Below, one piece after another: positions 16,912 to 26,105 of a DNA stretch of 64,000 bases. The stretch is from Arthrobacter sp. MYb214 (GTDB lineage Bacteria > Actinomycetota > Actinomycetes > Actinomycetales > Micrococcaceae), in contig NZ_PCPZ01000001.1 in NCBI RefSeq assembly GCF_002979865.1, positions 62,001 through 126,000 of the forward strand, read 5' to 3'. The notes beneath the pieces were generated by a model. That model was given only the letters and a program-made list of their open reading frames with translations, was not told the origin of the DNA and did not search any database. How positions within the stretch are numbered: the stretch's first letter is position 1; every line of letters starts with the position of its first letter. The translations under genes and the position numbers were made by a program.

Positions 16912-17382
16912 GTTTGTCCCGGTGGACCAGCCAGCGCTTGACGCGGAACCACTTTGGCCTGTGGTCGCCGGTAGGCTGGCCCGCGCCGGAGCCGGGAGGG
17001 GATCGGGGAAAGGATTCGAGGCCACTGGCGGGAAATTGACCGGCTGGCGGCTGGTCCTTCGGGCGACGCCGCATTGCGGTTTCGTGGAAATCATTGCTGC
17101 AGGTGCGCCCGGAGTGCTGTGCGGACCGGAGCCGAGCGGGAGTGCTGGCCGCGAGTGGCAAATCCCGGATTTGCCCCGCCGGTGGATAGTGAGGTCCGGA
17201 TCGGAAAACTATGTGTGTTTTAGATTACTTTCAAGCCGGACAAATGTGATATCATTAATCTGACTTGGACTTTTATGTTCTCAGGTCGGGTACTGGCCGA
17301 TTTTTGCTTTCGCATCATTTCTGCCTATGATTGTCTACGTCGCAAAGATGAGTTCTGAAAAAGAACTAGTCAGAGCGAGGAA
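16912..17382. other. Gene-poor spacer between tRNA-Lys copies 2 and 3
   Basis: This 471-bp stretch lies between the terminator of copy 2 and copy 3. A 117-codon plus frame covering much of it begins inside the terminator, has no ribosome-binding site or recognisable domain, and is judged non-coding. The left 300 bp is GC-rich and the right 170 bp is visibly AT-richer and holds the copy 3 promoter. Identical tRNA copies flank the spacer. Confidence 0.6.
17304..17331 (+). promoter_or_regulatory. Promoter of tRNA-Lys copy 3
   Basis: A TTGCTT -35 (17304-17309) and a TATGAT -10 (17326-17331) are separated by 16 bp, about 50 bp before the mature tRNA. Confidence 0.6.
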
Positions 17383-17455
17383 GCGCTTTTAGCTCAATTG
17401 GTAGAGCAAATGACTCTTAATCATTAGGTTCCGGGTTCGAGTCCCGGAGGGCGCA
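17383..17455 (+). tRNA. tRNA-Lys (anticodon CTT), copy 3
   Basis: A 73-nt cloverleaf identical to copy 2. It has its own promoter and terminator, so it is transcribed separately. Confidence 0.95.
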
Positions 17456-17461
17456 CAGTAG

Positions 17462-17492
17462 ATCCGATCTGATTCGTCAGGTCGGATTTTTT
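17462..17492 (+). terminator. Intrinsic terminator after tRNA-Lys copy 3
   Basis: An 11-bp stem (ATCCGATCTGA / TCAGGTCGGAT, one mismatch or G-T pair) with a ttcg loop runs into a T-tract. Confidence 0.85.
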
Positions 17493-17521
17493 GTATACCG
17501 CAAAGAAAAGAGGATCAGCTC

Positions 17522-18013
17522 ATGAGTGCTTCCGAAAAGACGAACCGTCTGTCCATCGGTGACCAGGCCCCTGATTTCACCTTGCAGGACGCTGCTGGCA
17601 AGTCTGTTGCCTTGGCCGATTACCGCGGCAAGAAGACCATCGTGTACTTCTACCCAGCCGCATCCACCCCGGGCTGCACGAAGCAGGCCTGCGATTTCCG
17701 TGATTCGCTCGAATCCTTGCAGTCCCTGGGGTACGCAGTTCTGGGCATTTCCCCGGACAAGACCGCCAAGCTGGAAAAATTTGTCGCCAAGGAAGAACTG
17801 AACTTCCCGCTGCTCTCCGACGAGGACCACGCAGTAGCTGAAGCCTACGGCGCCTGGGGAGAAAAGAAGAACTACGGCAAGGTCTACGAGGGCCTGATCC
17901 GCTCCACAATCGTGCTCGATGAAGAGGGCAAAATCGCGCTGGCGCAGTACAACGTTCGCGCCACCGGCCATGTAGCCAAGCTGCGCCGTGACTTGGGCAT
18001 TGATCCCAAGTAG
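17522..18013 (+). CDS. bcp: Thioredoxin-dependent thiol peroxidase (BCP-type peroxiredoxin)
   Basis: This 163-residue cytosolic peroxiredoxin reduces hydrogen peroxide and organic hydroperoxides with thioredoxin as donor. The active-site block FYPAASTPGCTKQACDFRD gives peroxidatic Cys52 and resolving Cys57, five residues apart as in atypical 2-Cys BCP. The usual BCP length and the DKTAKLEKF and NFPLLSDEDH blocks agree. An AGAGGA ribosome-binding site precedes ATG 17522. It stands alone between tRNA genes. Confidence 0.95.
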   Translation: MSASEKTNRLSIGDQAPDFTLQDAAGKSVALADYRGKKTIVYFYPAASTPGCTKQACDFRDSLESLQSLGYAVLGISPDKTAKLEKFVAKEELNFPLLSDEDHAVAEAYGAWGEKKNYGKVYEGLIRSTIVLDEEGKIALAQYNVRATGHVAKLRRDLGIDPK

Positions 18014-18105
18014 ACCCCTTGTTTGGCTGATTTCATATCAGGCAGAACTTCCGCTACACTAAATGAGGTCGCCTTCGAGGAAACAGTGTTTCCGGTGTAG
18101 CGCTA

Positions 18106-18190
<85 letters not shown>

Positions 18191-18194
18191 ACTG

Positions 18195-18231
18195 AACCCT
18201 GCGGTCTGATTCCATCGGCCGCAGGGTTTTT
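18195..18231 (+). terminator. Intrinsic terminator after tRNA-Leu
   Basis: A 10-bp stem (AACCCTGCGG / CCGCAGGGTT) is followed by TTTTT. Confidence 0.85.
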
Positions 18232-18307
18232 GCATGCATCCGCAGCGGTTGACCAAGCGTATGATCCAAATAAGGCAAGCGGCCGCGATCCGAGGAGGAG
18301 GGGCACC

Positions 18308-18868
18308 ATGGCAGCCAAGGAACTGCCCACCATGTATGGGCTTTCTGAATCCGATCCTGGCCAGGACCTGATCAAGCGGGCGGGCATAGCCCCTGCCAAT
18401 CTGGAGCAAATCGACCGCATCATGGCTGAAATGGGCCGGATGCGCCAGATCGAACGCCGCATCATGCGCAGCTCCCAGCAGTTCATGAAACTGAACGAAA
18501 CCGACATGCGGGCGATCCGCAAGATGATCTCCGCCAAGCATGCGGGCCAATCCGTCACCCCGGGTGCGCTGAGCCAGTATCTGGGAATTTCCAGCGCATC
18601 GGTCACCAAGATGATTGACCGCTTGGAAGCCCACGGCCATGTGCGGCGCACCAGGCATCCAACCGACCGGCGTTCGCAATGCGTCGAGGTCACCGAGGAA
18701 ACCCACCTGGCAGCACGGGAGCAAGTGGGGCGGCACCATGCCAAGAGATTCGAAGTGGCCAACGCGATGAGCCCCGAGGAGCGGGACGTAGTGATCCGGT
18801 TCCTTGCCGGGACCTCCGATGCCTTGGAAAGCAGCCTCGATTCAACGACTGCCGGCGAAGCGGACTAG
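18308..18868 (+). CDS. MarR-family transcriptional regulator
   Basis: This 186-residue protein has a winged helix-turn-helix (about residues 75-140: TPGALSQYLGISSASVTKMIDRLEAHGHV, wing HPTDRRSQCVEV) flanked by dimerisation helices. The N-terminal region is longer than usual for MarR. The start is set by a GAGGAGGAGG ribosome-binding site. It converges with the SDR gene. Its ligand and targets are unknown; it may be self-regulated or act on distant genes. Confidence 0.88.
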   Translation: MAAKELPTMYGLSESDPGQDLIKRAGIAPANLEQIDRIMAEMGRMRQIERRIMRSSQQFMKLNETDMRAIRKMISAKHAGQSVTPGALSQYLGISSASVTKMIDRLEAHGHVRRTRHPTDRRSQCVEVTEETHLAAREQVGRHHAKRFEVANAMSPEERDVVIRFLAGTSDALESSLDSTTAGEAD

Positions 18869-18888
18869 TACCGGGACGTGCTGGATCC

Positions 18889-20352
18889 TCAGCCAGCCGC
18901 CTGCTTTTCCGCATCGCGCACAATGTTCTTGATGGTGACCGGGAAAATGGCCCCATGGAACGGGTATACCGCCCACCAGTAGCAGCGTCCGGCCAAGCCC
19001 CGCGGGAAGAACACCGCTCGCTGGATCAGTTCGCTTCGCCCGTCAGCTCGCTTGTCGATCCGGTAATCCAGCCATGCCTGGCCCGGGGCACGCATCTCCG
19101 CGCGCAAGCGCAGCAAGCTGTTTTCCTCCAGGGCTTCCACGCGCCACCAATCCACCACATCTCCTAGTGCCAGCGTGCTGTGCGAGCGGCGTCCGCGCCG
19201 CGACCCCACGCCGCCTGCCAGTTTGTCCATCAAGCCGCGCAGCTTCCACAGGGCGGGGAAGGCGAAATACGGTGATTCCCCGCCGAGCCGATGCAGCACG
19301 CTGAAGAGCTGCGCCTCGGTTGCCGTGGTGCTGATGCGGCGGATGTCGGTGTAGGCCTTGCGCCCTGACCAATCCGGATCAGAGGGCAGCGGTTCGGCGG
19401 GTGCCGAAATCGGCTGGGCGGTAGCCCAACTGGTTTGCACCGCGTCGGCATCCATCTTCTCCAGTGCCAGCTGCACCGCTCGCGGATAATCGCACAAGCC
19501 CTGGGCCGGCGGGGCAATCAGCTTATCGATGTCCCGCGAGCCCATGACGCAATCATGCTGCAGCGACTGCACCAGCGCGGAAGCCAGGGTGTGCGGCAGC
19601 GGCGTCACCAGATTCACCCAGTGCGAAGCCAGCCGCGGGGTGAGCAGCGGCAATGGCCAGACTTTCGGCTCGCGCAGGCCGGCCACCTGGGCATAGATCT
19701 TCATCAGCTGCGCGTAGCTGTAGGTGCCGGGGCCGCCGATGTCATAGGTTCCCTGCGCGGGCTGCGCCAGCTCGGCGCAGGCCGCCAGGTAGTGCAAGGT
19801 GTCGCGGATGGCGATGGGCTGGACCTGGTTCAGTACCCAGCGCGGGGCCGGCATCACCGGCAGCACATCGCTCAGGTGCCTGACCATTTCGAAACTGGCC
19901 GAGCCGGAGCCGATCACCAGGCCCGCCTGGAGCACCAGGGTGCTGGCGGCCGCTGACAGGATCTGCCCCACGGCCACGCGCGAAGCCAGATGCTCGCTGA
20001 GTTCACCTGCAGGATGCAACCCGGAAAGGTAGACCAGCTGGCTGACGTCCTGTTCGCGTACGGCCTGCGCCATGACCTGCGCGCACGCTTTTTCCTGAGC
20101 CGCGAAATCCCGGGTCCCGGACATCGAATGCACCAGGTAGTAGAGCAGGTCCGCGTCCTTGCAGAGCTTGGCCACTGCGTGCTCATCTTGCAGGTCGCCC
20201 TCGACGATCTCGACTTGGCTGCGCCACGGGGTATCGCGCAGGCGCTGCGCGTCACGGGTGAAAACCCTGACCTGGTGCCCGTTGCGCAAGAGCAGGGGCA
20301 CCAGTCGTCCGCCGATATATCCGGTTGCTCCGGTCACTGCTATCAGGCTCAT
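18889..20352 (-). CDS. NAD(P)-binding SDR-like protein with C-terminal DUF2867-type domain
   Basis: This 487-residue protein has an atypical SDR Rossmann fold at residues 1-280 (TGATGYIGGRL near residue 7, then VEGDLQD and VYLSGLHP). Its C-terminal half (about 320-487) looks like DUF2867, with blocks LGDVVDWWRVE and RCYWWAVYPFHGAIF. The family is uncharacterised and often annotated as a predicted nucleoside-diphosphate-sugar epimerase. Its start overlaps the tspO stop by 4 bp, so the two are coupled. The position next to carotenoid genes may be chance or may reflect shared light or redox control. Confidence 0.82.
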   Translation of the reverse strand: MSLIAVTGATGYIGGRLVPLLLRNGHQVRVFTRDAQRLRDTPWRSQVEIVEGDLQDEHAVAKLCKDADLLYYLVHSMSGTRDFAAQEKACAQVMAQAVREQDVSQLVYLSGLHPAGELSEHLASRVAVGQILSAAASTLVLQAGLVIGSGSASFEMVRHLSDVLPVMPAPRWVLNQVQPIAIRDTLHYLAACAELAQPAQGTYDIGGPGTYSYAQLMKIYAQVAGLREPKVWPLPLLTPRLASHWVNLVTPLPHTLASALVQSLQHDCVMGSRDIDKLIAPPAQGLCDYPRAVQLALEKMDADAVQTSWATAQPISAPAEPLPSDPDWSGRKAYTDIRRISTTATEAQLFSVLHRLGGESPYFAFPALWKLRGLMDKLAGGVGSRRGRRSHSTLALGDVVDWWRVEALEENSLLRLRAEMRAPGQAWLDYRIDKRADGRSELIQRAVFFPRGLAGRCYWWAVYPFHGAIFPVTIKNIVRDAEKQAAG

Positions 20353-21179
20353 GGAGTTCGAACACCGCGCTTGCGCCAGGCGATCACCATGGATCCGAGC
20401 AGGAGCAGCGCGGCGCAGCCCAGCGCGGCGTACCCGGCCAGTTCAGACTGATTGGTTCCGGACAGCCGGCTCACGCCGATCCAGCCCAGGCCCCAGGCGA
20501 TGGCCAAGGCGGTGAAGATCCTGCCCGAGTAGGCGGTGGTGCCCAGCCCGATGGCCGCTGCGACCACCAGCAGTGCCACTGCCGCTCCTGGTGCCCAGGA
20601 GGCGTCCTGGCCAAAGCCCAGGGAGAGCAGCCATGCGGAGGTGTTGGCGATGCTGGCTACGCAGACCCAGCCCAGGTAGATGCCGAAGGTCAGCCACATG
20701 ATCCAGTATTCGGTGCGCGAAGACGGGGTGCCTGTCACCATGATGGTCAGCATCCAGGCCAAGCACGCGACGAGGATGAAGATCACCGCGACGCTGGCCC
20801 CCAGCCAGCCCAGCTGGACCACGGTAATCCATGCGGCGTTCAGCAATGCGGAAAGCAGCGCGGGAATCCGCAGCTTGGCAGCCCAGGCCGAGCGGCGTCC
20901 GGCGGGGGTGAGCTGGAAGATGCCGTAGACGGCCAGCCCGGCGTAGATCACGCTCCAGATGGAGAAGGCCGGACCCGCGGGGGCCAGCAGCGTCGAGTCA
21001 GCGCCCAGATAGCCGCCGGCTGCCTGCTGGACCGGAGTTCCGCCCAGGGCCCCGCTTCCGATGAATGAAACGGCAATGGCCAGGACCAGGGCAATCGCCG
21101 TGAACACCGGCAGTGCCCAGGATGTTGCTGACGCGGGGGCTCGACAGGGAAAATTCGGGGAATCCGTGGAACTGCTCAT
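20349..21179 (-). CDS. TspO/MBR-family membrane protein
   Basis: This 276-residue protein has about seven hydrophobic segments, more than the five of classical TspO. The conserved core is recognisable in WSVIYAGLAVYGIFQ and in the Trp-rich central helices. TspO proteins bind tetrapyrroles and affect pigment and redox responses in other bacteria. The start is set by CAGGAG 9 nt before ATG 21179. It is divergent from the MarR gene that heads the carotenoid operon, so both may share control elements in 21180-21292 (inference). Confidence 0.75.
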   Translation of the reverse strand: MSSSTDSPNFPCRAPASATSWALPVFTAIALVLAIAVSFIGSGALGGTPVQQAAGGYLGADSTLLAPAGPAFSIWSVIYAGLAVYGIFQLTPAGRRSAWAAKLRIPALLSALLNAAWITVVQLGWLGASVAVIFILVACLAWMLTIMVTGTPSSRTEYWIMWLTFGIYLGWVCVASIANTSAWLLSLGFGQDASWAPGAAVALLVVAAAIGLGTTAYSGRIFTALAIAWGLGWIGVSRLSGTNQSELAGYAALGCAALLLLGSMVIAWRKRGVRTP

Positions 21180-21292
21180 CGTGTGCTCCTGATGTCGGTT
21201 GAAAATTTTCCCGCTTCGAGTCGACAAAACGAGATAGTTAAACCATGATGTATCTAGAAAAGCTAAATATCAACTACGCGAGAGAAGTTATC

Positions 21293-21781
21293 ATGGATTG
21301 TTCACGTCCGCTGATTGCCTCGGAAGTGTTCCGGTTGTTGCTCAAGCTCCAGCGGTCCTATGCACTGAGCGAAGCGCGCCTGCGCCACAGCCTTGACCTG
21401 AACGATACAGATTTGCGTGCGGTGAACCTGCTGCGTTCCATGCAAACGCCCAGCTCCGGGGAACTGGCCCGCGAACTGGGAGTGTCATCGGCAGGAATCA
21501 CCTCGGTCCTGGACCGGCTCGAAGTCCGCGGGATGGTTGAAAGAAGGCACCATGCCGCGGACCGGCGGCGCACCCTGGTAGTCCCGGGGCGCAATTTCCC
21601 GGTGTCCACCGGGCCAGGGCAGGTGCTGCTGCGCAAGCTGCACACGTTCTACGCGCAGCTGGACGAGCCGTCCCGCAGGAATCTGGGCGCCCTGCTCGAA
21701 GAAGCCCGGCGAGAGCTGGAAACGCGGGACACCGTGACCAGCGAAGAGAACCAAGCAAACCCCACCACATCCTTTCAGTAG
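21293..21781 (+). CDS. MarR-family regulator, probable carotenoid operon regulator
   Basis: This 162-residue protein has a winged helix-turn-helix at about residues 45-110 (SSGELARELGVSSAGITSVLDRLEVRGMV, wing HHAADRRRTLVV). The start at 21293 follows GAGAGAAG and is preferred over 21245. It lies 6 bp before crtE on the same strand. In Corynebacterium the MarR regulator CrtR controls the equivalent operon and responds to GGPP-type intermediates; here the regulator is co-directional rather than divergent. Homology and function are inferred from context. Confidence 0.82.
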   Translation: MDCSRPLIASEVFRLLLKLQRSYALSEARLRHSLDLNDTDLRAVNLLRSMQTPSSGELARELGVSSAGITSVLDRLEVRGMVERRHHAADRRRTLVVPGRNFPVSTGPGQVLLRKLHTFYAQLDEPSRRNLGALLEEARRELETRDTVTSEENQANPTTSFQ

Positions 21782-21787
21782 GGAACC

Positions 21788-22897
21788 ATGAGAATGCACA
21801 CCACCACACACCAGGCCCCGCAGGCCGCAGCGGCTGGCGCGCCAGCCTCAGGCGGGCTCATCGATGCACCCACCCGGCGCGCCATCAGCGATCGGCTGGA
21901 ACTGCTGGCCACGCAGGCCCAGCGCCGCAGCGCCGCCTACTCCGCGCAGACTGCGCTGCTCTGGTCCCGGATCTCCGAACGGCTGGCTACCGGCAAGCTG
22001 ATGCGCCCGGGGCTGGTAATGCTCGGCTACCGTGCCTTCGGCGGCCGCAATGAGGCCCGCGCCATCGACCTGGGCTGCGCCTTCGAGTTGCTGCACGCCG
22101 CCTTGCTGATCCACGACGACGTGGTGGACCGCGACTTCGTGCGCCGCGGGGAAAAGACCATCTCGGCGCTCTACCGCGACCACGCCATCGCCAGCGGCCG
22201 GAACCGGGCCGATGCCGAGCATGCGGGCAATTCCGTGGGAATCATCGCCGGGGACCTGCTGATCAGCGAAGCGATCAAGCTTGCGGCCAGGGCCTCGGCC
22301 GGAAGCGACAGCGAGGCCGGGGTCCAGCAGGCCTTCTTCCAAGCCATCGAGCAGGCAGGGGCCGGAGAGCTCGAGGACCTGCTCTACTCGCTGGCCCCGG
22401 CTCCGGCCACCACCAGCCAGGTGCTGCGCATGGAACAGATGAAAACCGCGGCCTACTCCTTCCAGCTGCCGCTGCAGGCCGGAGCGCTGCTGGCCGGGGC
22501 GCACCCCGGGCAGGCCGAGGCCCTCGGTGCAGTGGGCTGCCAGCTCGGGGTGGCCTACCAGATCATCGATGATGTGCTGGGCACCTTCGGTGACCCGGCA
22601 CGCACCGGCAAGCCGGTGGAATCGGACTTGCGCGAATTCAAGAGCACCATCTTGCTGGCCCTGGCCAGCGAGCAACCCGAATTCGCCAAGCTGCTGGGCG
22701 GATTCCGCGAAGGAACAGTGGATGCCGGCCGGATCCGCCAGGAACTGGCCGCGCAGGGGGCCGAGCGCTTCGCCCGGCAGCTGGCCCAGCAGCTGTGCTC
22801 GCGGGCCACCGGCTCCGCGGCCTTCCTGGACCTGCCCGAGGAAGCCCGGACGCTGCTGCGCGAATGCACCGGCCTGATCCTGGATCGAAGCAGCTGA
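21788..22897 (+). CDS. crtE: Geranylgeranyl diphosphate synthase (polyprenyl synthetase)
   Basis: This 369-residue soluble prenyltransferase builds GGPP from FPP or DMAPP plus IPP. The first Asp-rich motif is DDVVD at residues 110-114, preceded by the substrate-entry block LMRPGLVMLG. The second Asp-rich motif is IIDDVLGTFGD near residue 260. It is the first enzyme of the carotenoid operon and is followed 5 bp later by crtB. Genes of this type are named crtE in decaprenoxanthin clusters, and the tight linkage supports that role. Confidence 0.93.
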   Translation: MRMHTTTHQAPQAAAAGAPASGGLIDAPTRRAISDRLELLATQAQRRSAAYSAQTALLWSRISERLATGKLMRPGLVMLGYRAFGGRNEARAIDLGCAFELLHAALLIHDDVVDRDFVRRGEKTISALYRDHAIASGRNRADAEHAGNSVGIIAGDLLISEAIKLAARASAGSDSEAGVQQAFFQAIEQAGAGELEDLLYSLAPAPATTSQVLRMEQMKTAAYSFQLPLQAGALLAGAHPGQAEALGAVGCQLGVAYQIIDDVLGTFGDPARTGKPVESDLREFKSTILLALASEQPEFAKLLGGFREGTVDAGRIRQELAAQGAERFARQLAQQLCSRATGSAAFLDLPEEARTLLRECTGLILDRSS

Positions 22898-22902
22898 ACG
22901 CC

Positions 22903-23847
22903 ATGAATCCTGACAATTCCCCAAACAGCACCGCAGGCACCGCCGCCTTGGAGCACTATTCGCGCACCGCCCAGCGCAGCGCCAGGGTGGTGCTGGGCGA
23001 ATACTCCACCTCGTTCTCGCTGGCCTGCAGGCTGCTGGATGCCGCCAGCGCCCGGCACATCGCCAATATCTATGCGCTGGTGCGCCTGGCCGATGAAATC
23101 GTGGACGGGGTGGCCTGCCAGGCCGGCCTGGACAACCAGGCCATCGCCGCCTGCCTGGACGAGCTGGAAGCAGAAACCCTGCGCGCCATGGAACGCGGGT
23201 ACAGCACCAACATGGTGGTCCACGCTTTCACCATTTCCGCCCGGGCCACCGGCATCCACGCCGAGCTCACCGCCCCGTTCTTCGCCTCAATGCGCGCGGA
23301 CCTGGGCACCGGGCAGCATGATGAGCGCAGCTTGCAGGACTACATCTACGGCTCGGCCGAAGTCATCGGGCTGATGTGCCTGCAGGTCTTCCAGGCGATG
23401 CCCGCCGCGCCGGACTTGACGCCTGCCCAGGCGCAGCGCGCCAAGCACGCCGCCCGCAGCCTGGGCGCGGCCTTCCAGAAGGTCAACTTCCTGCGCGACC
23501 TGGCGGAAGACAGCGAAGATTTGGGACGCAGCTACTTTCCCGGCCTGGACCCGGCAGGATTCGATGAGCCAAGCAAGGCGAAGCTGGTTGCGCAGATCGA
23601 GCAGGACCTGGCCCAGGCCCGTGCCGGCCTGCCCTACCTGGCCCCGTCCGCTGCCCGGGCGGTGCGCCTGGCCCATGACCTGTTCCGCGAACTGAACTCC
23701 CAGCTGGATAAGGCCCCGGCCTCCCAGCTGCTGCGCACCCGCATCTCGGTCTCCGCCCCGCGCAAGGCGCTGATCGCCGCCCGCGTGCTGCTGGGCACCC
23801 GGGGCACCACCGGCCGCAAGCCAAGAATGGAAGTAGCAAGCAGATGA
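22903..23847 (+). CDS. crtB: Phytoene synthase
   Basis: This 314-residue squalene/phytoene synthase joins two GGPP molecules to phytoene. It has Asp-rich motifs DEIVD (residues 64-68) and RDLAEDSEDLGRSYFP (about 197-212). Start ATG 22903 follows the crtE stop by a few bases, and its 3' end overlaps crtI by 4 bp (ATGA). Confidence 0.95.
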   Translation: MNPDNSPNSTAGTAALEHYSRTAQRSARVVLGEYSTSFSLACRLLDAASARHIANIYALVRLADEIVDGVACQAGLDNQAIAACLDELEAETLRAMERGYSTNMVVHAFTISARATGIHAELTAPFFASMRADLGTGQHDERSLQDYIYGSAEVIGLMCLQVFQAMPAAPDLTPAQAQRAKHAARSLGAAFQKVNFLRDLAEDSEDLGRSYFPGLDPAGFDEPSKAKLVAQIEQDLAQARAGLPYLAPSAARAVRLAHDLFRELNSQLDKAPASQLLRTRISVSAPRKALIAARVLLGTRGTTGRKPRMEVASR

Positions 23848-25436
23848 ACCACGCACAAAGAGAAGTCGTAGTCATCGGGGGCGGATTCTCCGGCCTGGCC
23901 AGCGCCGGGTTGCTCGCCGCCCGGGGCTGCAAGGTCACCTTGATCGAGCAGCAGCCGCATCCAGGCGGTCGCTCCGGACGCCTGGAGCGCGACGGGTTCC
24001 GCTTCGACACCGGCCCCTCCTGGTACCTGATGCCCGAGGTCTTCGAGCACTGGTTCAAGCTCATGGGCACCAGCGCCAGCGAACAGCTGGAGTTGCGCGA
24101 ACTGGCCACCGGCTACCGGACCTTCTTCCAGGACCGCGAAGAACCGGTGGATGTCGGAACCGGCGCTGCGGCCAGCGGACTCTTCGAAGCCCTGGAACCG
24201 GGCAGCGGCCCAGCCTTGGAGCGGTACCTGCGCACAGCGAAGGAGGGTTATGAATTGGCCTTGGAGCATTTCCTCTATGACGATTTCAGCTCGCTCACCT
24301 CCCTGCTGCACCCAAGGATCCTGCGCCGGACCCCGCAACTGGCCCAGCTGCTGGCCTCCAGCCTGGAAAGCCATGTCGCCCGGCGCTTTTCGAGCAACGA
24401 GATCCGCCAGCTGCTCGGATACCCGGCGGTGTTCCTGGGCTCCAGCCCGAGCCGCACCCCTGCGCTCTACCAGCTGATGAGCCACCTGGACCTCACCGAC
24501 GGGGTGAAATACCCGATGGGAGGCTTCGCTGCCGTTGCCGATGCCATGGCCGAACTGGCACGGAAACACGGCGCGGCCATCCATTTGGGCGCCACCGCAA
24601 CGGCCATTGAAACCAGCGCAGGAAAAAATCCACGGGTCAGCGCGGTGCGCTGGATCGACGCGCACGGCAGGCAGCAGCGCACCCCGGCGACCCATGTGAT
24701 CGCAGCCGCCGATGTGCGCCACCTGGAAGGCCATTTGCTGCCCGAGGAGCTGCAGACCCATACCGCCAAGAGCTTCCAGCGCAAAGACCCCGGCCCCAGC
24801 GCGGTGCTGCTCTGCCTGGGCATCAGCGGCAAGCTGCCGCAGCTGGAGCACCACAACTTGCTGTTCACCACCGATTGGAAAGAGAATTTCTCGCGGATTC
24901 GCCAAGGGCGGATGCTGGAGGCGGAAACCAGCATCTATGTCTGCAAGCCCAGTGCCACCGACCCCTCGGTGGCCCCGGAAGGCTGCGAGAACCTGTTCAT
25001 CCTGGTTCCGGCTCCGGCCATGCCCGAATGGGGGATCGGCGCAGCCGATGGGGCAGGAGATGCCGCGGTGGAAGCGGTGGCCGACGCGGCCATCGACCAG
25101 CTGGCCGCATGGGCTGGCATCAAGGATCTTCGCGAGCGGATCGTAGTGCGCCAGAGCATCGGCCCGGGGGACTTCCTCCAGCAGTACGGCGCCTTCAAAG
25201 GCGGTGCGCTGGGCCTGGCCCATACCCTGGGGCAAAGCGCCATGCTGCGTCCGGGCAACCGCAGCGCCAAGGTGGGCGGGCTGCACTATGCCGGCAGCAC
25301 CGTGCGCCCTGGAATCGGCGTGCCGATGTGCCTGATCAGCGGGGAACTGGCTGCCAAAGCGGTGCTCGGGATCAAGGCCGCGGGGCCCATGGACGAAAAC
25401 TTCGCGGCCACGGTGCGGCAGGAGGCAGGAGCATGA
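23844..25436 (+). CDS. crtI: Phytoene desaturase (lycopene-forming)
   Basis: This 530-residue FAD-dependent desaturase has an N-terminal dinucleotide-binding motif VVVIGGGFSGLASAGLL and the family block GGRSGRLERDGFRFDTGPSWYL split over residues 40-62. The C-terminal CrtI signature is visible as GLHYAGSTVRPGIGVPMCL. It probably performs four desaturations to lycopene, the precursor elongated by CrtEb. It overlaps crtB and crtYe at both ends. Confidence 0.95.
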   Translation: MNHAQREVVVIGGGFSGLASAGLLAARGCKVTLIEQQPHPGGRSGRLERDGFRFDTGPSWYLMPEVFEHWFKLMGTSASEQLELRELATGYRTFFQDREEPVDVGTGAAASGLFEALEPGSGPALERYLRTAKEGYELALEHFLYDDFSSLTSLLHPRILRRTPQLAQLLASSLESHVARRFSSNEIRQLLGYPAVFLGSSPSRTPALYQLMSHLDLTDGVKYPMGGFAAVADAMAELARKHGAAIHLGATATAIETSAGKNPRVSAVRWIDAHGRQQRTPATHVIAAADVRHLEGHLLPEELQTHTAKSFQRKDPGPSAVLLCLGISGKLPQLEHHNLLFTTDWKENFSRIRQGRMLEAETSIYVCKPSATDPSVAPEGCENLFILVPAPAMPEWGIGAADGAGDAAVEAVADAAIDQLAAWAGIKDLRERIVVRQSIGPGDFLQQYGAFKGGALGLAHTLGQSAMLRPGNRSAKVGGLHYAGSTVRPGIGVPMCLISGELAAKAVLGIKAAGPMDENFAATVRQEAGA

Positions 25437-25795
25437 TCTACCTGGGCATCTTGCTGGCACTGCTGGCCTGCATGGGGCTGCTGGACGCGAAGGGAAAGCT
25501 CTTCATCTTCCGCCACCCGGTGCGCGGGATCCTGGCCCTGGGGCTGGGCACCGGATTCTTCGTGCTCTGGGATGTGCTGGCCATCAGGCAGGGCATCTTC
25601 CTGCACAAGGAATCAGAGCTCATGACCGGAATCATGGTGGGCGAGCAGTTCCCTGTGGAAGAAGTCTTCTTCCTGGTCTTCTTGTGCTATTGCGCCATGA
25701 TTGCCTTCACCGGGCTGCCAGTGCTGGCCGGAATGCTGCGCAACCGGAACCAGAAAGCACCCAAGCGCACGTTAGGGGAGAACCATGTTCCTTGA
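25433..25795 (+). CDS. crtYe: C50 carotenoid epsilon-cyclase subunit CrtYe
   Basis: This 120-residue integral membrane protein has three hydrophobic segments and the lycopene-cyclase-domain block GEQFPVEEVFFLVF. Heterodimeric CrtYe/CrtYf enzymes cyclise flavuxanthin to decaprenoxanthin. It begins on an ATGA overlap with crtI and overlaps crtYf by 11 bp, as expected for co-translated subunits. Confidence 0.92.
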   Translation: MIYLGILLALLACMGLLDAKGKLFIFRHPVRGILALGLGTGFFVLWDVLAIRQGIFLHKESELMTGIMVGEQFPVEEVFFLVFLCYCAMIAFTGLPVLAGMLRNRNQKAPKRTLGENHVP

Positions 25796-26105
25796 ATTGA
25801 GCTTCTGCTTCCTATTTGCGGCCATGGCCGTCTTTGCCGCCGGTCTGGCCGCCAGCAAGCAGCGCCTGCGCTCGGTCGCCAAGCCGCTGGGCGCTGCCAT
25901 GGCCTTGATGCTCGTGCTCACCGCGATCTTCGACAACCTGATGATCTACGCCGGGCTGTTCGGCTACGGCAGCGGGACGCTGTCCGGGGTGCATCTGGGC
26001 CTGGCCCCGATTGAAGACTTCTTCTACGCCGCCTGCGCGGTCTTCCTGGTTCCCGGGCTGTGGTGGCTGCTCGGTGCCCGCAGCCACAGAAAGGACGCTT
26101 CATGA
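25785..26105 (+). CDS. crtYf: C50 carotenoid epsilon-cyclase subunit CrtYf
   Basis: This 106-residue membrane protein has three hydrophobic segments and a second lycopene-cyclase-domain block (LAPIEDFFYAACAVFLVPGLW). It is the partner of CrtYe, with overlapping genes. Its stop overlaps the crtEb start by 4 bp. Confidence 0.92.
   Translation: MFLELSFCFLFAAMAVFAAGLAASKQRLRSVAKPLGAAMALMLVLTAIFDNLMIYAGLFGYGSGTLSGVHLGLAPIEDFFYAACAVFLVPGLWWLLGARSHRKDAS

Noticed and set aside
16910-17263. A 117-codon plus frame between tRNA-Lys copies 2 and 3
   Set aside because: It starts inside a T-tailed terminator, lacks a ribosome-binding site and resembles no protein family.
21200-21292. A TAGTTAA / CAACTA inverted pair as the MarR operator for the carotenoid operon
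   Set aside because: The half-sites match at only five of six positions and are about 35 bp apart, unlike compact MarR operators, so the call is not supported.
23634-25460. A 608-codon minus-strand frame opposite crtI
   Set aside because: Shadow of crtI; typical reverse-strand frame of a high-GC gene.
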